Below are positions 12,958 to 25,785 of a DNA stretch of 64,000 nucleotides, in pieces. Under the pieces are notes generated by a model. It searched no databases. It was not told the DNA's origin and worked only from the letters and a program-made list of their open reading frames with translations. Both the position numbers and the translations under genes were made by a program. Origin of the DNA: Sindora glabra (lineage: Eukaryota; Streptophyta; Magnoliopsida; Fabales; Fabaceae); the NCBI GenBank assembly GCA_020226215.1, contig CM035234.1, positions 74,789,135 to 74,853,134 of the forward strand, read 5' to 3'. Within the stretch, counting starts at the first letter, position 1; the number at the start of each line of letters is the position of its first letter.

Positions 12958-13538
12958 ATGATTTTCTAGAAAAATTCTTGGTTACCAAGAATTTAATTGT
13001 AAAGTAAAGCCATACAAATTTTTCTCTTCCATCCAATTACTCCTTAATTATGATTGGTATTCACATGCATGGTATATATAGTATATAAATAAATGAGAAA
13101 TTATAGCTATAATATGTGTTTTTACTATCAACAAGAAATTAATTATAATTTTTAATGTATTAAGAATTGAAAAATATAATTTTAATGTACATGAGATCTA
13201 TCTAAGATTGATAATCAACTTTATCCTGTTAGTGACACATATTAGAGTCTAGGTATTAAAAATTTTCTAAAAATTTATACACTTGGATCTGAGGGCTCTG
13301 CAAACAAAGCATATAAACATAACTCAGAGCTGAATTTGTCGCATGAGACATGATATGTATGTTAAAAAAAATGTTATAGCACAAAAGTGAAATTTGAAAT
13401 TAGATGTGTAATTTTTTATATTAATTAAATTAAATTTTATAAATTTAACTTATTATTTTATATTTAATTAGTAGCCTTTAATTGATATTTAAAATTCATT
13501 TTCAAATCTTGCTTTTGATGTATATAATATTACTTACA
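12958..13538. other. AT-rich spacer between duplication copies
   Basis: It begins where copy 1 of the duplication loses similarity and ends where copia sequence of copy 2 starts. No coding or repeat signal was seen. Confidence 0.55.
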
Positions 13539-14405
13539 TATGAAGGAGCTTAGAAAGCTAAAATAATTTCATGGGCTGAAGGTGGATTGCATGATTGGAA
13601 GATTATTCTTATGCCAACAGAAGTATGAAAAAGGATTTGCTTGAGAGATTTAGCATGACAAATTGCAAGTCATTATCAAAACTAGTGAAAGCTAATGCAA
13701 AGCTATATGCACATGAAAGAAAAGATTTAGAAGATAAGACTCTATACTAACAATTGATGGGAAGCCTCATTTACTTAATTTTAACAAAACAAGACATATC
13801 ATATGTAGTTGGAGTGGTTAATAGATACATGAAAAATCCAAGGAAGCCTCATCTAAACTTAGCTCAAAGAGTCTTAAGGTATATTAATGGTATGATAGAC
13901 TATGGCTTGTTTTATCTAAATGACAAGGCATTATAGTTGGTTAGATATTGTGATGTTGATTATGCCTAAGCTCACGATACTTGAAGATTAACATTTGGGT
14001 ATGTATTTACACTTGTATCATAAGTAATAACTTAGTGGAAAAAAAGGCAACCAGTAGTGTCGTTATCAATGATAGAGGTAGATTACAAAGCAATAACTAT
14101 AGCAACATAAGAATGCATGTGGTTAATACAGGTAATGAAGGATTTACATCAACCAATTGGTGGTGCAGTTCCATTGCATTGTGATAATCAATTTATGATA
14201 CATTTGGCAAAAAAACTATTATTTTTGGAAGAACGAAGCACATTGAGGTGCACTACTACTTCATTAGAGAAAATATACTAAATGAAAAGATCAAAACAAA
14301 GTAAGTGAAGAATGATGAGCAAGTAACAAACATACTGATAAGGGGACTAAGCAGAGCTATATTTTCAAGGCTGCAAAATCAATTCAGATTATGTAAAAGA
14401 ATTAG
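13539..14405 (+). mobile_element. second copia fragment (RT end and RNase H)
   Basis: It aligns with 9088-9954 of the first copia element. It carries the same RNase H frames: an open stretch reading MMGSLIYLILTKQDISYVVG at 13754-13936, then fragments equivalent to HCDNQ. Independent stops and a frameshift (13981 onward) break it. It has no gag or 5' LTR, because it is the left part of a tandem duplication rather than a separate insertion. Confidence 0.85.
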
Positions 14406-14948
14406 TGTTATGAGGGAGTGTAAGGAAGCATTGCTGACTTAAATAAATGGATCAAACTCATGAAGTTTCTAAGTATCAGGCTAAGTGTGTTGTAGCCATA
14501 TAATAACCTATCTAGTTAACTAAAGAACTAGAATCAAAAGAACTTTAGATAAATATAGATAGAGGTAGAATACTTCCCAATGCCTCATTGTTGGGAAGGT
14601 TTTGGATTCATGGAAAGTGATAAAGCGATAATACTTTGTTGCCTTAGGAAATATATATAAAGGGCCTTTTTGGGTGTAGGGAGGAATATATATTGTGTGT
14701 GTGGAATGAGTGTTAAATCAAGTGTAAGGTGTATATTAGTATTGTGTGTTTTGGTGATACCTATGAGGTGAAGTTTGAGTGCTATGAGTGTATCAAGAAA
14801 ATATTAAGTGTGTTCATGAGGTGCCCAAGAATGAGTATTCTAGTATTGTGAGAGAGTAAACATTATTAATATGTGTAAATGGTCTTGTGATTAATAAAAA
14901 TTAATAAAATTAATCTATTTGTTATGTGCAAATGCCATTTTTTTAACA
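14406..14948 (+). mobile_element. copia 3' LTR, intact copy
   Basis: 543 bp bounded by TGTTA and TAACA, the usual TG...CA ends. It has no Tourist-like insertion, so it preserves the empty site (ATTAAG near 14803) for the element at 10337-11765. It directly abuts the downstream flank of the coiled-coil gene. Confidence 0.8.
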
Positions 14949-15817
14949 CCTTTCCCTTCTTAACTCTTCAAACATACCATAAATCTGAGTCTTGAGCCAA
15001 ACCAATGATAAATGAAATCCAAGAATTACAACTTTCACTAGATTTGAAGAATTATTCAAATGATAATTGCATATAAGGATCACCATAGAGTGACAGGCTC
15101 CATTTATTTTGACAACATTTTTCACACAAGTAATATCATATACTTATATTTATACTTAAAAAATATTAACAGAAGAGAAAATATTTTTAAATGTGCGAAG
15201 CCTACATAAAAAAATAACATCCATTAAAGAAGTTCGTTCCCCAACATTGCCACTTTATCATGCATTATCTTGTTGATCACAAAGCATACTTATTAATCTA
15301 GAAGAAAATAAGAATTCCTTACACAAAATACTCTCCTAGAAAAAAAAAAAGGGAGCGGGGTATAACAGTCCTGACTTGAAAATTAGACATAATTACATCT
15401 TGGTGCTAAAAAAGTGGATACTACTTCATCATCATCGTAGGAAAAAAAAAAGGATGGTGCTTCTTTTTCTTTTCTTGACCGATCCCTTTCTTTTATTTTC
15501 TTTCTTTTCCTTTTTGTCTAAATTGGATGCTAGAAATTAAGCAGCTGCTATCTTCTCAAAATAAAAAAAACAGTAGAATATACCTTTTGAGTGAGTACTA
15601 AGATGAGAGTAAAACATTTTTTTTCAATTATGGGAGCGGGAGATTCATAATTACTTCCTTTTTCCTCTATAATGAAATACAACTTGTGACTAATTAAGCT
15701 GAGATACGAAGAGTTTCCTAACAAATTATTACATAATCCATATTCAGAATCAGAGCAAAACAAATCCATAACGAGGTATTATGTTTGTAAATGCTCTCTC
15801 AACTAATCTCCAATTCA
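14949..15817 (-). other. 3' flank and probable 3' UTR of the coiled-coil gene (copy 2)
   Basis: Sequence between the stop codon of the gene at 15818-16635 and the copia LTR. Its near-identical duplicate is at 11856-12726. The 73-codon minus frame at 15548-15769 is not supported as a gene. Confidence 0.6.
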
Positions 15818-16635
15818 TCACTCTTTCTCTGTAATATCAGCTTTTGGTGATGATGAAGACGAAGCTGAATCTGGACTCCGCAATCCGTATTCCACATCCT
15901 CCCCAGATTCCGTCATTTCCTCATTTTTCACCTTCTCATCAACAAACAGCATATTCAGTCTCTTTCCCATATGCAATTTCACCAATTTTTACAACAGAAC
16001 ATTTTGAATAAATTTAGAAACATTTATACCTTAGATGACGATGCGTTGACAACTTTTCCGTGTTCCTTTTCCCTCAGCGTTCGAATCGGAGAAACTCTCT
16101 GATCCAATCCAATCGATTAGAAAAGAGCACATAAATCACTGAACAATTAATTTCAAATTAATCGAAAATCGAATTAATTTCACTGTCTCAGCTTTCATAC
16201 CATGCAGCGATCTTTGAGTTCCTTCAATCGGAACAACCGATCAACCTCGATTTCGAGGCACTTCTGAATCTGGCCTCTCTGTTGGAGTTCCTTCAACTTC
16301 ATCTCTAACACCATATCCCTCTCTTTAAGCATTTTCTCAGTCTTGTCTTTATCGAATCTCAATCTCTCGAGCTTCTTCTTGATAGCACTGAGTTCGTCGG
16401 CCAAGGACGAATCCAGGGGTTCAAGCTTCACAGGAGTAGAGATCGGAAGGTTCTCCTTGTTGGAATCATCGCCGATCACAGATATTTCGATCCAGTCTTG
16501 TTTGAGTTTGGTCTTGGTGAAGCAGTGGTTGGCCTGAGGTTGAGAGTTCTTTGGCTGAAGAGGTGTGCGGCCATCGTGCCTGGGTCGCAGTTTTGGCGTT
16601 CCGGTCATCAGAGAATGAACGGCTTGAGTTTCCAT
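15818..16635 (-). CDS. plant-specific coiled-coil protein, three exons, 215 aa
   Basis: Exons on the minus strand are 16635-16201 (145 codons), 16098-16030 (23 codons) and 15961-15818 (47 codons plus stop). All junctions are GT-AG in phase 0: ATG|GTATGA, AG|AGAGTT, AAG|GTATAA and AG|AGACTG. The N-terminus (METQAVHSLMTGTPKLRPR, then DGRTPLQPKNS) is basic and proline-rich. Residues about 50-75 read QDWIEISVIGDDSNKENLPI. Residues about 80-140 form a charged coiled coil (LADELSAIKKKLERLRFDKD onward to EIEVDRLFRLKELKD). Exon 2 gives RVSPIRTLREKE and exon 3 a Ser-rich acidic tail. From memory, plant relatives with this layout are often auto-named 'high mobility group B protein 6-like', but no HMG box is visible, so I give no function. 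Intron 2 is only about 68 bp. Codon use and lower A+T stand out from the surroundings. The start is the first ATG, just downstream of an 18-base C tract in the message. Confidence 0.88.
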
Positions 16636-16800
16636 CTCTACCGCCGGGGGGGGGGGGGGGGGGTGTTGCTATTGAGAGAAGTGAGAGGATAGATAAAAGG
16701 TAGTTGGAGAATGCATAAAAGAAGGGGGCTGAAGTTTTGAATTTGAAAAGAGAGAGGCGCAAACGGCTAGTGTTTGGGATTCTGATATTTTATTTTATTT
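16636..16800 (-). promoter_or_regulatory. probable 5' UTR and promoter of the coiled-coil gene, with an 18-bp G/C homopolymer
   Basis: Plus-strand positions 16646-16663 are 18 consecutive G, so the message would carry an 18-C tract 11-28 nt before its ATG. Around it is purine-rich sequence with less A+T than the flanks. A GCAAACGGCT stretch near 16759-16768 contains the AACGG core seen in plant M-phase promoter elements, but one short match proves little. No clear TATA box was identified. Confidence 0.45.
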
Positions 16801-17019
16801 TTAAATTAGAAAAGCATATTCATGTGGAGGCCTGAAACCCAAGTGTTATTAATTATCGTTTGTTTCTTACTATTACCATCAATCAATATTGTAATGAATG
16901 TTAATATCATTATATATGGAGTAAAATTAAATACATGTATAAATTAATATTATTAATAAATTGTAAATTATTTAAATATTTTTCATTTCAAGAAAAATGC
17001 AAAATGCAATATGAGTTAT

Positions 17020-17340
17020 TTTTTTGGCCTTTTATTATATGTTACATTTTGAATTTTTTTTATTTTTATCTGTCATTTTAGAATTATAATAAAATATTAA
17101 TATTATTTTTTCAATCTTATTTTTATTTTTCATTAATAAATATTTCATTATCTTTCATGAAATGTCTCAATATATTTATTTTATTATAATTCTCTCTTTA
17201 TTTTCAATTGTATTAAAATTTATACATAATAAAAGATCAAAAAATAATTTTAAAAAATTTATTAAAAATAAATAAAACCATTTTTTATATCAATGAAATC
17301 GGTTAATTATAAAAAATAATAAAAAGTAAAAGGAGTATTA
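17020..17340. mobile_element. degenerate Stowaway-like MITE
   Basis: The internal sequence (TTATTTTTATCTGTCATTTTAG, split here as TTATTTTTATC and TGTCATTTTAG, then TTCATTAATAAATATTTCAT) matches the interior of the clearer Stowaway-type element at 63029-63344. The right end AAAAGTAAAAGGAGTATTA is a worn version of that element's GGAACGGAGGGAGTA. Confidence 0.55.
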
Positions 17341-17563
17341 AATTTTGTACATCAAGTAAATTAAATTAAGTGAAACAAGTCACCTAAATTGATCTTGTAG
17401 CCACTCCATATGGATTCCGTCGAATGTGAAGTCTCACCAAATATTAGATTATAGAGGGCCTAGCTTGGAACTTTCTGGGACAAAATTAATTATTCCTAAA
17501 GTTTATACCGGCGCAAAGCGCGGTTATGAAGTTTTTTTAATCATGAACATCAAAATAATAAAC

Positions 17564-17666
<103 letters not shown>

Positions 17667-17679
17667 TAAAAAATTATAA

Positions 17680-20280
17680 AAGTGTTGAAATATAATTTAT
17701 TATTATTTTATAACAATACACTCAAATTTATAAATAATTAAATATAATATAATATAAGAATTTAAAATAAAATATATCATTAAATAATTTAATTAAATTA
17801 GATTTAAAACAGATTTCAAATATTTTTATAATAAAAATATTTTATTTTATATTATTACAATTCATGATATTAAAATTTAAATTATAAATAATAGAAGTAA
17901 AAAAAAGAACAACATGCAATGGAATAAAAACAATATTTTAATTATAAATCATTGATAAAATATTAATTAATGTATATTAAATTTAAAATAAAATATTTAA
18001 AAATTAATATATAAAAATATTGATAAATTTTAAATAAATAAATTCGTTTATAATTTTCAACAAATATCATGCCATATAATCTATAATTATATTCTTTAAT
18101 TAGTATTTTATATTAAAATTTTAATTTACTTAAAATATTTTCATAATTCAATTAAATATACCATATTATATCTATATAACATAATAATATTAGTATCTAA
18201 ATTATAAATAATAGTCATAGATAAAACAAATATGCGATTGAACAAATTTAAAAGAAGAGAAATAATGGATGAGTTGAAAAACAATGCAAAAGTTGAAATG
18301 AATATGTAATTAAAAATTCAATTAAATTAAATCATAAGCATATTTTAAATAATAATAATAATAAATAAAATATATCATGGATATATATACTTTTTAATAA
18401 TATTAGCATTTGAGCTATAAACAATAAAAGTAAATACAAAAAAGAGAATAAGAAAAATTTTGATTAAAGTAAATAAAAAAAAAGAGGATATGGCTTTATT
18501 GTTAAGTAATATAAGAATTAAAAATGCATTATGAACATAAGTAATTAATTAAATTAAATATTTTAATTTATACAAAATATTATTATAATTAATATAAGTA
18601 TATCATGATATTAATATTTAATTTGTAAATATTATGAGTGAATATGAAAAAAATATGTCATAAAGAAGATAAAAGGAAAGGAAATAATGCACAAGTTGTA
18701 AAATTTTGATAAAACTTTAATTAATATATATTTAATTTAAAATATAATATTTAACAAATAATATTTATAAAATATTGAAAAATTTTAAATACGTAAATTT
18801 AATTTTAATATCAAAACATTTTGTTAAATAGAAATATCTAATCAATTATTTCAATGAATATTTTCTCAATTATACTTATAACTTATTTAAAATAATTTTA
18901 TAATAGTGTCTAACTTATAAATAGTATTAGTAGATAAGAAAAAAAAATGTAATAGAGCAAATAAAATGAATAATGTGGTACATATATTCCATAATTATAT
19001 TAGCATCTAAATTATAAATAACAAGAATAAATATAAAATAATAAAAAAGGAAAACATGGTATGGAGTAAATAAAAAGGAGAAAAACAATGGGTGAATTAT
19101 AAAGTAAAATAAAAGAAAAGAATGAAATATTTAATAAAGTAAATCAATGAAATAATAAATGATGCAGAAGTATAACCTTATTTTATTAGTTTAATTAGGA
19201 GAGAATAAAAAAATTCAATAAAATAGATATTAAATAAAGGATAAGTTGTAAAATGTTGATAAAATTTCAATTAATATATATTTAACTTCAAAATTAGTAT
19301 TTAAATTTTGATATAAAAATATTAACAAATTTTAGATAAAACTTATTTTATTTTACTTATATTTCTATTCAGTAATAGAATATATAATTAATTATTTCAT
19401 TTGGTATCTTTATATTAATATTCTAACTTATTTAAAATATATTTACAACAAAATTAAATATATCATATTACACCTATGCTATTTCTTGACATTAATGTTT
19501 AAATTATAAGCAATAGTAGAGGATGTGAAATAAGAAAAAAAATGCAACGAAGCAAATAATTAAAAGAAAAGAATAAAGTAATATAAGAGTTAAAAATATA
19601 AATATGTATTTAAATAATTTAATCAAATTAAAATTTTATATTATCTTCATTACAAAAATAAAATATATACTTTTTAGTGATATTAGTGTATGAGTTATAA
19701 ATAATGGGAGTAAATATAAAAAATAAAAAAAATACCTTGAAGCAAATACAGAAAAGCAATGCAATGGATGAGTTGTAAAATAGTTTATAAAGTTAAAATA
19801 GAATAAATTTTTAAGTAATTTAATTTAATTAAAATTCTTATTCATGTAAATTTTTAATATTAAAATAAAATATATCGTCCTTTGTTTATATTACTAAGTG
19901 ACATTGACATCTAATTGCAAATAATATGAGTGATTATGGAAAAATCTAATAACTTAGATAAAAAAGATAAAACATGGATATAAATTAATAAGGTAACAGA
20001 GCAAACCAAAAGAAGAGGGTCAGGCTAGTAATGAAAATATAAAAAATAATTTAATCAAATTAAATATTTAATTTATTTAAATAATTTTCATAATAAAATA
20101 AAATATATTATATTATATCCATACTGTTCATTGCTATTAGTATTTGAACTATAATCAATAAAAGTGGACACAAAAAAATTGCAGTAACGTAAATAAGAAA
20201 TTTACATATATAAATATATATAAAATAATACTGTAAATAAAAAATAAATTATGTATGAATTCAAATTTTAAATATTGGAT
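17680..20280. repeat. degenerate satellite-like array, unit roughly 200-300 bp
   Basis: A core close to TTATAAATAATAGNAGTNAA, followed by an A-rich run with GCAATG or GGAATAAA, recurs near 17878, 18195, 18412, 18621, 18912, 19006, 19500, 19687, 19911 and 20145. It is usually preceded by AAAATATATCAT and a TATTAGT(A/G)T block. Copies are strongly diverged, with mostly 190-320 bp spacing. No coding capacity is seen. It looks like an old tandem array and not a set of dispersed insertions, but the unit has not been delimited by alignment. Confidence 0.5.
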
Positions 20281-21500
20281 CATAAAAATTCACATAGAAT
20301 AAAGTGAAAAATAAAAAGTAAAAAAAAAAAAAAGGGAAGCTAGTTGGCGGAATTTTTTTTTGGGAAATACAGCAGATGTTGACACATGTCCCAAATATAT
20401 GATTTAAAAAAAAATGGAAACAGAACTTTCTTTTCTTTGTTTAAAGTTGATGAGTAGAAAGAAAGTAAGTATATAGTATATTGTTGACATAAGAATATAT
20501 TAATATATTATAAAATTTGATTACTAATATATTATTGTATAGTATAATAGATCTAATTTTAAAAAATAAATCTTGTATATAATCAAATCTAATAATATAT
20601 CAATATAGTGTTATATCAATAATATGTTATATTTTCTTTTAATTATTAATGAAGTTTCAATTTTCAATACTGAAATTTAAAATTACTCCATCCATCATTT
20701 AACTCAAATGTCCAAAAAAAAAGTAATAGATAACTTTAACTTTTAAAGAAAAATATATTTAGTTAATATATCTTTAAGTTAACTATAAGGTTAAATATTT
20801 AATAAAATAATAAGTACAATATTTGAAAGAAGATAATAATTGCAATCTCAAACTAAATTTAAATATGAAAAAAATTGACTTAGAATGACACGAATTGAGA
20901 AGTAACGTTAAAGATGAGTGAAATAAAGTGTAAGAAATTTTTATTCGTAGTCAAATTTAATTTTGGTTTCACATTTGTGGCTAAAGACACAAAATTCGTT
21001 TACTTTTTTCTACTTAGAATTAATTGTTGATGGAATCCATACTTTCATTTAAATTCTGTATGTTGGAAAATATTAAAATGGTAAAAATTATAGTTTATGT
21101 TCTATACTAAAGATAAGAAATTTAGTGAACAATTCCTCTTTTTTAAAGAAGAATTTGATATTTTTTATTATCATAATTCTAAGTATTATTTTTTTTAATG
21201 ATAAAGTATAAATACAATATGTCACTCCTTTATTCATAAAAGAGTATATAATTTTTTTTTACAAAAAATATTTTTTAAAAATCAAATATATCCTGTATTA
21301 CTTCCCTTTTATCATTTTTCATGTTTAACCATAATTTCTTTTTCTTTTACTAACATTTTAATACAACATTCTATATCTTTTTAATCATACAAAGTTAATT
21401 CTTCTTAAAGTAAATTTTGTATATAAACAATTGTTAACGTAATTAACAAACAAAATCTTTACAAGATGTCAAGGACTGTTTGGAAACAGGGAAGATTATT
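19611..21500. repeat. tandem duplication of 1.9 kb, copy A
   Basis: It begins TAAATAATTTAATCAAATTA and ends GGAAACAGGGAAGATTATT. The next base starts copy B with the same opening, so the copies are head to tail. Landmarks found in both copies include ACCTTGAAG(C/G)AAATA, AGTTGGCGGAA (near 20342 and 22270), TGACACATGTCCC and CAAGGACTGTTTGGAAACAG. Confidence 0.8.
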
Positions 21501-22090
21501 TAAATAATTTAATTAAATTAAAATTTTAAATATTTTTATTACAAAAATAAAATATATACTTTTTAGTGATGTTAGTGTATGAGTTATAAATAATGGGAGT
21601 AAATATAAAAAGGAAAAAAATACCTTGAAGGAAATAGAGAAAAGCAATGCAATGGATGAGTTGTAAAATAGTTTATAAAATTAAAATAGAATAAATTTTT
21701 AAGTAATTTAATTTAATTAAAATTTTGTTCATTTAAATTTTTAATAATAAAATAAAATATATCATGCTTTGTTTATATTACCAAGTGACATTGACATTAA
21801 TTGCAAATAATATGAGTGATTATGGAAAAATCTAATAAATTAGATGAAAAAGATATAACATGGATATAATTTAATAAGGTAACAAAGCAAACCAAAAGAA
21901 GAGGAACAACCTAGTAATAAAAATATAAAAAATAATTTAATCAAATTAAATATTTAATTTATTTAAATAATTTTTATAATAAAATAAAATATATTATGTC
22001 ATATCCATACTGTTCATTAATATTACTATTTGAACTATAATCAATAGAAGTTGACACAAAAAAAATACAGTAACATAAATAAGAAAATTG

Positions 22091-22091
<1 letters not shown>

Positions 22092-22157
<66 letters not shown>
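22092..22157. repeat. compound (AT)n(AAT)n microsatellite
   Basis: About 13 AT units run directly into about 13 AAT units. Copy A has only a short AT-rich remnant here, so the expansion came after the duplication. Confidence 0.9.
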
Positions 22158-23598
22158 TTGTAAATAAAAAATAAACTATGTATGAATTCAAAGTTTAAAT
22201 ATTGGATCATAAAAATTCAAATAGAATAAAGTGAAAAAAAAAAGTTAAAAAAAAAAAAGGGAAAGCAAGTTGGCGGAAAATTTTTTTGGGAAATACAGTA
22301 GATGCTGACACATGTCCCTAATATATAATTAGAAAAAAGAAAAAAGGAAATAGAACTTTCTTTTCTTTGTTTAAAGTTGATGAGGAGAAAGAAAGTAAGT
22401 ATATAATATAGTATTGATATAAAAATATATTAATATATTATAAAATCTGATTACTAATATATTATTGTATGTTGTAATTGTTCTAATTAAAAAAAATAAA
22501 CTTTGTATATAATCAAATTTAATAATATATAAATATATCAGTAGATCAATGATATATTATATTCTCTTTCGATTATTAACAAAGTTTCAATTTTCAATAC
22601 TCAAATTCAAAATTACTCCATCCATCATTTAAGTCAAATGTCTAAATGTAAAACAAAGTAATAAATAACCTTAACTTTTCAAGAAAAATGTATTTAGTTA
22701 ATATATCTTTAAGTTAACTATTAGGTAAAATTATTAAATTAAATATTTAATAACATAATAAGGACAATATTTGAAAGAAGATAATAATTGCAATCTCAAT
22801 TTAAATTTAAATATGAAGAAAATTATTTTAAAATGGCACGAATTGAGAAGTAAGTTTGAAGAGGAGTGAGATAAAGTGTAAGAAATTTTTATTCATCCTT
22901 AAATTTAATTTTGGTTTCAAATTTGTGGCCAAAGATACAAAATTTTGTTTAGAAAAAAGATGAAAATAAAATGTGGATTTTGAATCTTTAGCACAAATCC
23001 ATTATATACTCAGGCCGTGTTTGGTAATTAGCTGATAGATGTAACTGTTAGCTAATAGTTGATTATATTAGCTGATTTAACTAACTGATTGTATTAGCTG
23101 ATTGAATAAGAGTAGTTAGTAAAATTAACTGTTTATAATTAGCTGTTTGTTATAAAATAACATAAAAGTGTATTAGTATATTTTATGAATTATTTAAGTA
23201 TTCTTTTGTTTTAATATTTTAGATTATATATATTATTTAATAGATTAAATTTTCTTATAAAGAATATAGTATTATAAATTATAGTATATTAAATAATACT
23301 TCAAAAATAAATTAATATAATTTTTATATTAAATAAATTTACCAATAAAAATTAATAACTATAATTATTTGATTTTTATAAGAAAATAAATATTATAATT
23401 TTTTATATATTGATAGTGGAAGAAATGAAAAATTAATAAATTAATATTCTTCATGGATATGAGTCAATTGAAAAATAAATTATTAATTATAAAATATATT
23501 ACAAAATTATAAATTATCAATTAAAATAAAAATTTAACAATAAATCTATTCTAGATTAAAAGTATTTAACACCATTTAATGCAAATGCTTATAACATC

Positions 23599-25012
23599 TT
23601 AAGATAACCGTTTAGTTGATCTATCTACGATCAAACTAGAAGCAATTATGTTTTGGATAGTTATCATCTCTCCAGTTCTCATTTCTCCAGCAACATCTTG
23701 TGAAGAATTATCCATAATATCTGGAAATATCTTAGGAAGTATAAAATCAAGATCTCGATCTATGATTGTGAAAGCTGGGTCACCAAGCTTATTTCTTCTA
23801 GTATAATTATGCAATGCAAAAGCTGCACAAATAATTCTATTCTAATCCATTATTGAATATATGGCCATTTTTTGTAATATTCTCCATTGAGCCTTAAGAA
23901 TACCAAAAGCCATTTCAATATAACTTCTCAAAGATGAATGAGCTCGATTGAAAACTTCTTGAGATCCTCTTGGAGTTGCACCACGAAATTCTGATTGATG
24001 ATATCGTGTCTTTAGGTATAGAGCCAAATATCCCTTTCTATCTGGGTAGCCTTTATTCACTAAGTAATATTTTCCTAAACATATATAAAGGTTAAATAAT
24101 TAGAAAGAAATACTTCCTAGATCTGTAAGTCAGACAATAATTAAATTGTTAAGAACTTAAAAATTTACTTGATGGTAGTTTTGAAAAATGTAAACTTGGA
24201 TTACTAATTTTATCAAGGAAAATATGTGCATCATATGCTGATCCTTCCCATCCAGCTAAGACATAGGTAAATAGTAAATCAAAATCACACGTTGCCAAGA
24301 CATTTGTGGTCGTTATTCCTTTTCTTCCTCTATATCATAGTTAATCCTTCTCAGGAATAATCACTGTTATGTGTGTTCCATCAATAACTCCAATGCAATC
24401 CTGATATAAAATTATATTTATGAGATGATAAACATTTATTTTTATGAAAAAATTAAAATAAGTAGATGCATATTTGGTTACCTTGAAGTGTGGCATGTAT
24501 CTAACATCATCAACAATTTGTGGTAGAATTTCGTTGAATTCAAGATCTTTTGGCTTAATTATATCTCTAGAAAGGCCATCCATGATATTTAAAACTTCTT
24601 TAAAAACTCTACTCACAGTTTCACCAGAGTGTTGAAATCGCTCTTGTGCATCTCAATTTAAGACACCCTCACTAAGAATATATACAAATAATCCTACTTT
24701 CTTCAAAATTGATATCCTATTTGAAAATCTCAAACCATATTTGTTTTCCAAATCCATGCATAATTGGTGAAATGTATCTTGATTCATTCTAAATGTATTA
24801 AAGCATCATTTTTCATGGCTAGTTAATAACTAATTGACTAACATTTCTCCTGTTAAATAAGAAGTGTAGCATGGCTCCTTATGAATATGATTTGAGTAAT
24901 GCACACATAGATAACCTATTGCACATACTACTAAGTCCCAAAACTCATTTTATAGATAAGGAAGTTCCTTATTTTATAGAATTTATATGATTTGTATATC
25001 ATGATTATCCAT
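23599..25012 (-). pseudogene. PIF/Harbinger (HARBI1-like) DDE transposase, broken
   Basis: Reading the minus strand from a possible ATG at 25012, these family blocks appear in order: CYTSYLTGEMLV, a helical region ending in ERFQHSGETVSRVFKEVLNI, a GT-AG intron (24481-24401), CIGVIDGTHITVIIP with the first catalytic Asp, VLAGWEGSAYDAHIF with the second, a second intron near 24170-24075, YYLVNKGYPDRKGYLALYLK, and SLRSYIEMAFGILKAQWRIL with the catalytic Glu. The C-terminus reads FALHNYTRRNKL and stops at 23599. The DDE triad is kept, but several in-frame stops (near 24960, 24820, 24650, 24350 and 23843) make the gene non-functional. The neighbouring MYB-like gene would be its DNA-binding partner. 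Confidence 0.88.
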
Positions 25013-25785
25013 TCCTGCAGATTAACTAGTAAAATATAAGGAATAGATACACAAGTTTACTCTTATCATGAAAACTTCACAACTTATAAGGTCCAAACTA
25101 TGAGATATACAAGATCAAGACAATAAAGTCACTACCATGTAATTGGTATTAATAGTAACTATCGTGCCTTCTCACAATATCTAAAATATCCAGCAAATAA
25201 GAAGCCAATAATGGCGCTCACCTGAAATGTTTAACATATATATAAGCAAACACAAATCAATAAGTTTTAATAGAGCTTCAACCCAATCAAATTATCTAGT
25301 ACACAGGAAAATAAACCACATGACAATTAACATGAAATAGAAAGTAGAACATTTGATGCAAAGTTAGTTATACCCTTAATACAAAGTTAGCTAGAATTGA
25401 TAATAGCAAACAATCATGGTTCATGATTTTTATGTTAATGTCTCTTGATACTTGCATTTTTGTATGAGGTTGAGAAACATCAACAAGTTTTTGTTTATGG
25501 AAGTTATAGTATTAAATAGGTAGGAGACCATAAATTATTATAACATCATGACTAAAATATCCAGAAAGTCTAAGTATCTGTAAGTAGAAATTCTGAGCAT
25601 TCATAAATATTAAGGACAATAACTTAAATAGTTTAGGTGTACATAGCCATAACTATCTTACAATAACAACTAGACATATAAATGCCTAGAATGCAGTTCT
25701 AATGCTCCTTCCGCTCTTTATACATAAACTTTATCCATTCAACTACCGTCATGTCACTTAGCAAACCAAATAGAATTATCCTTTT

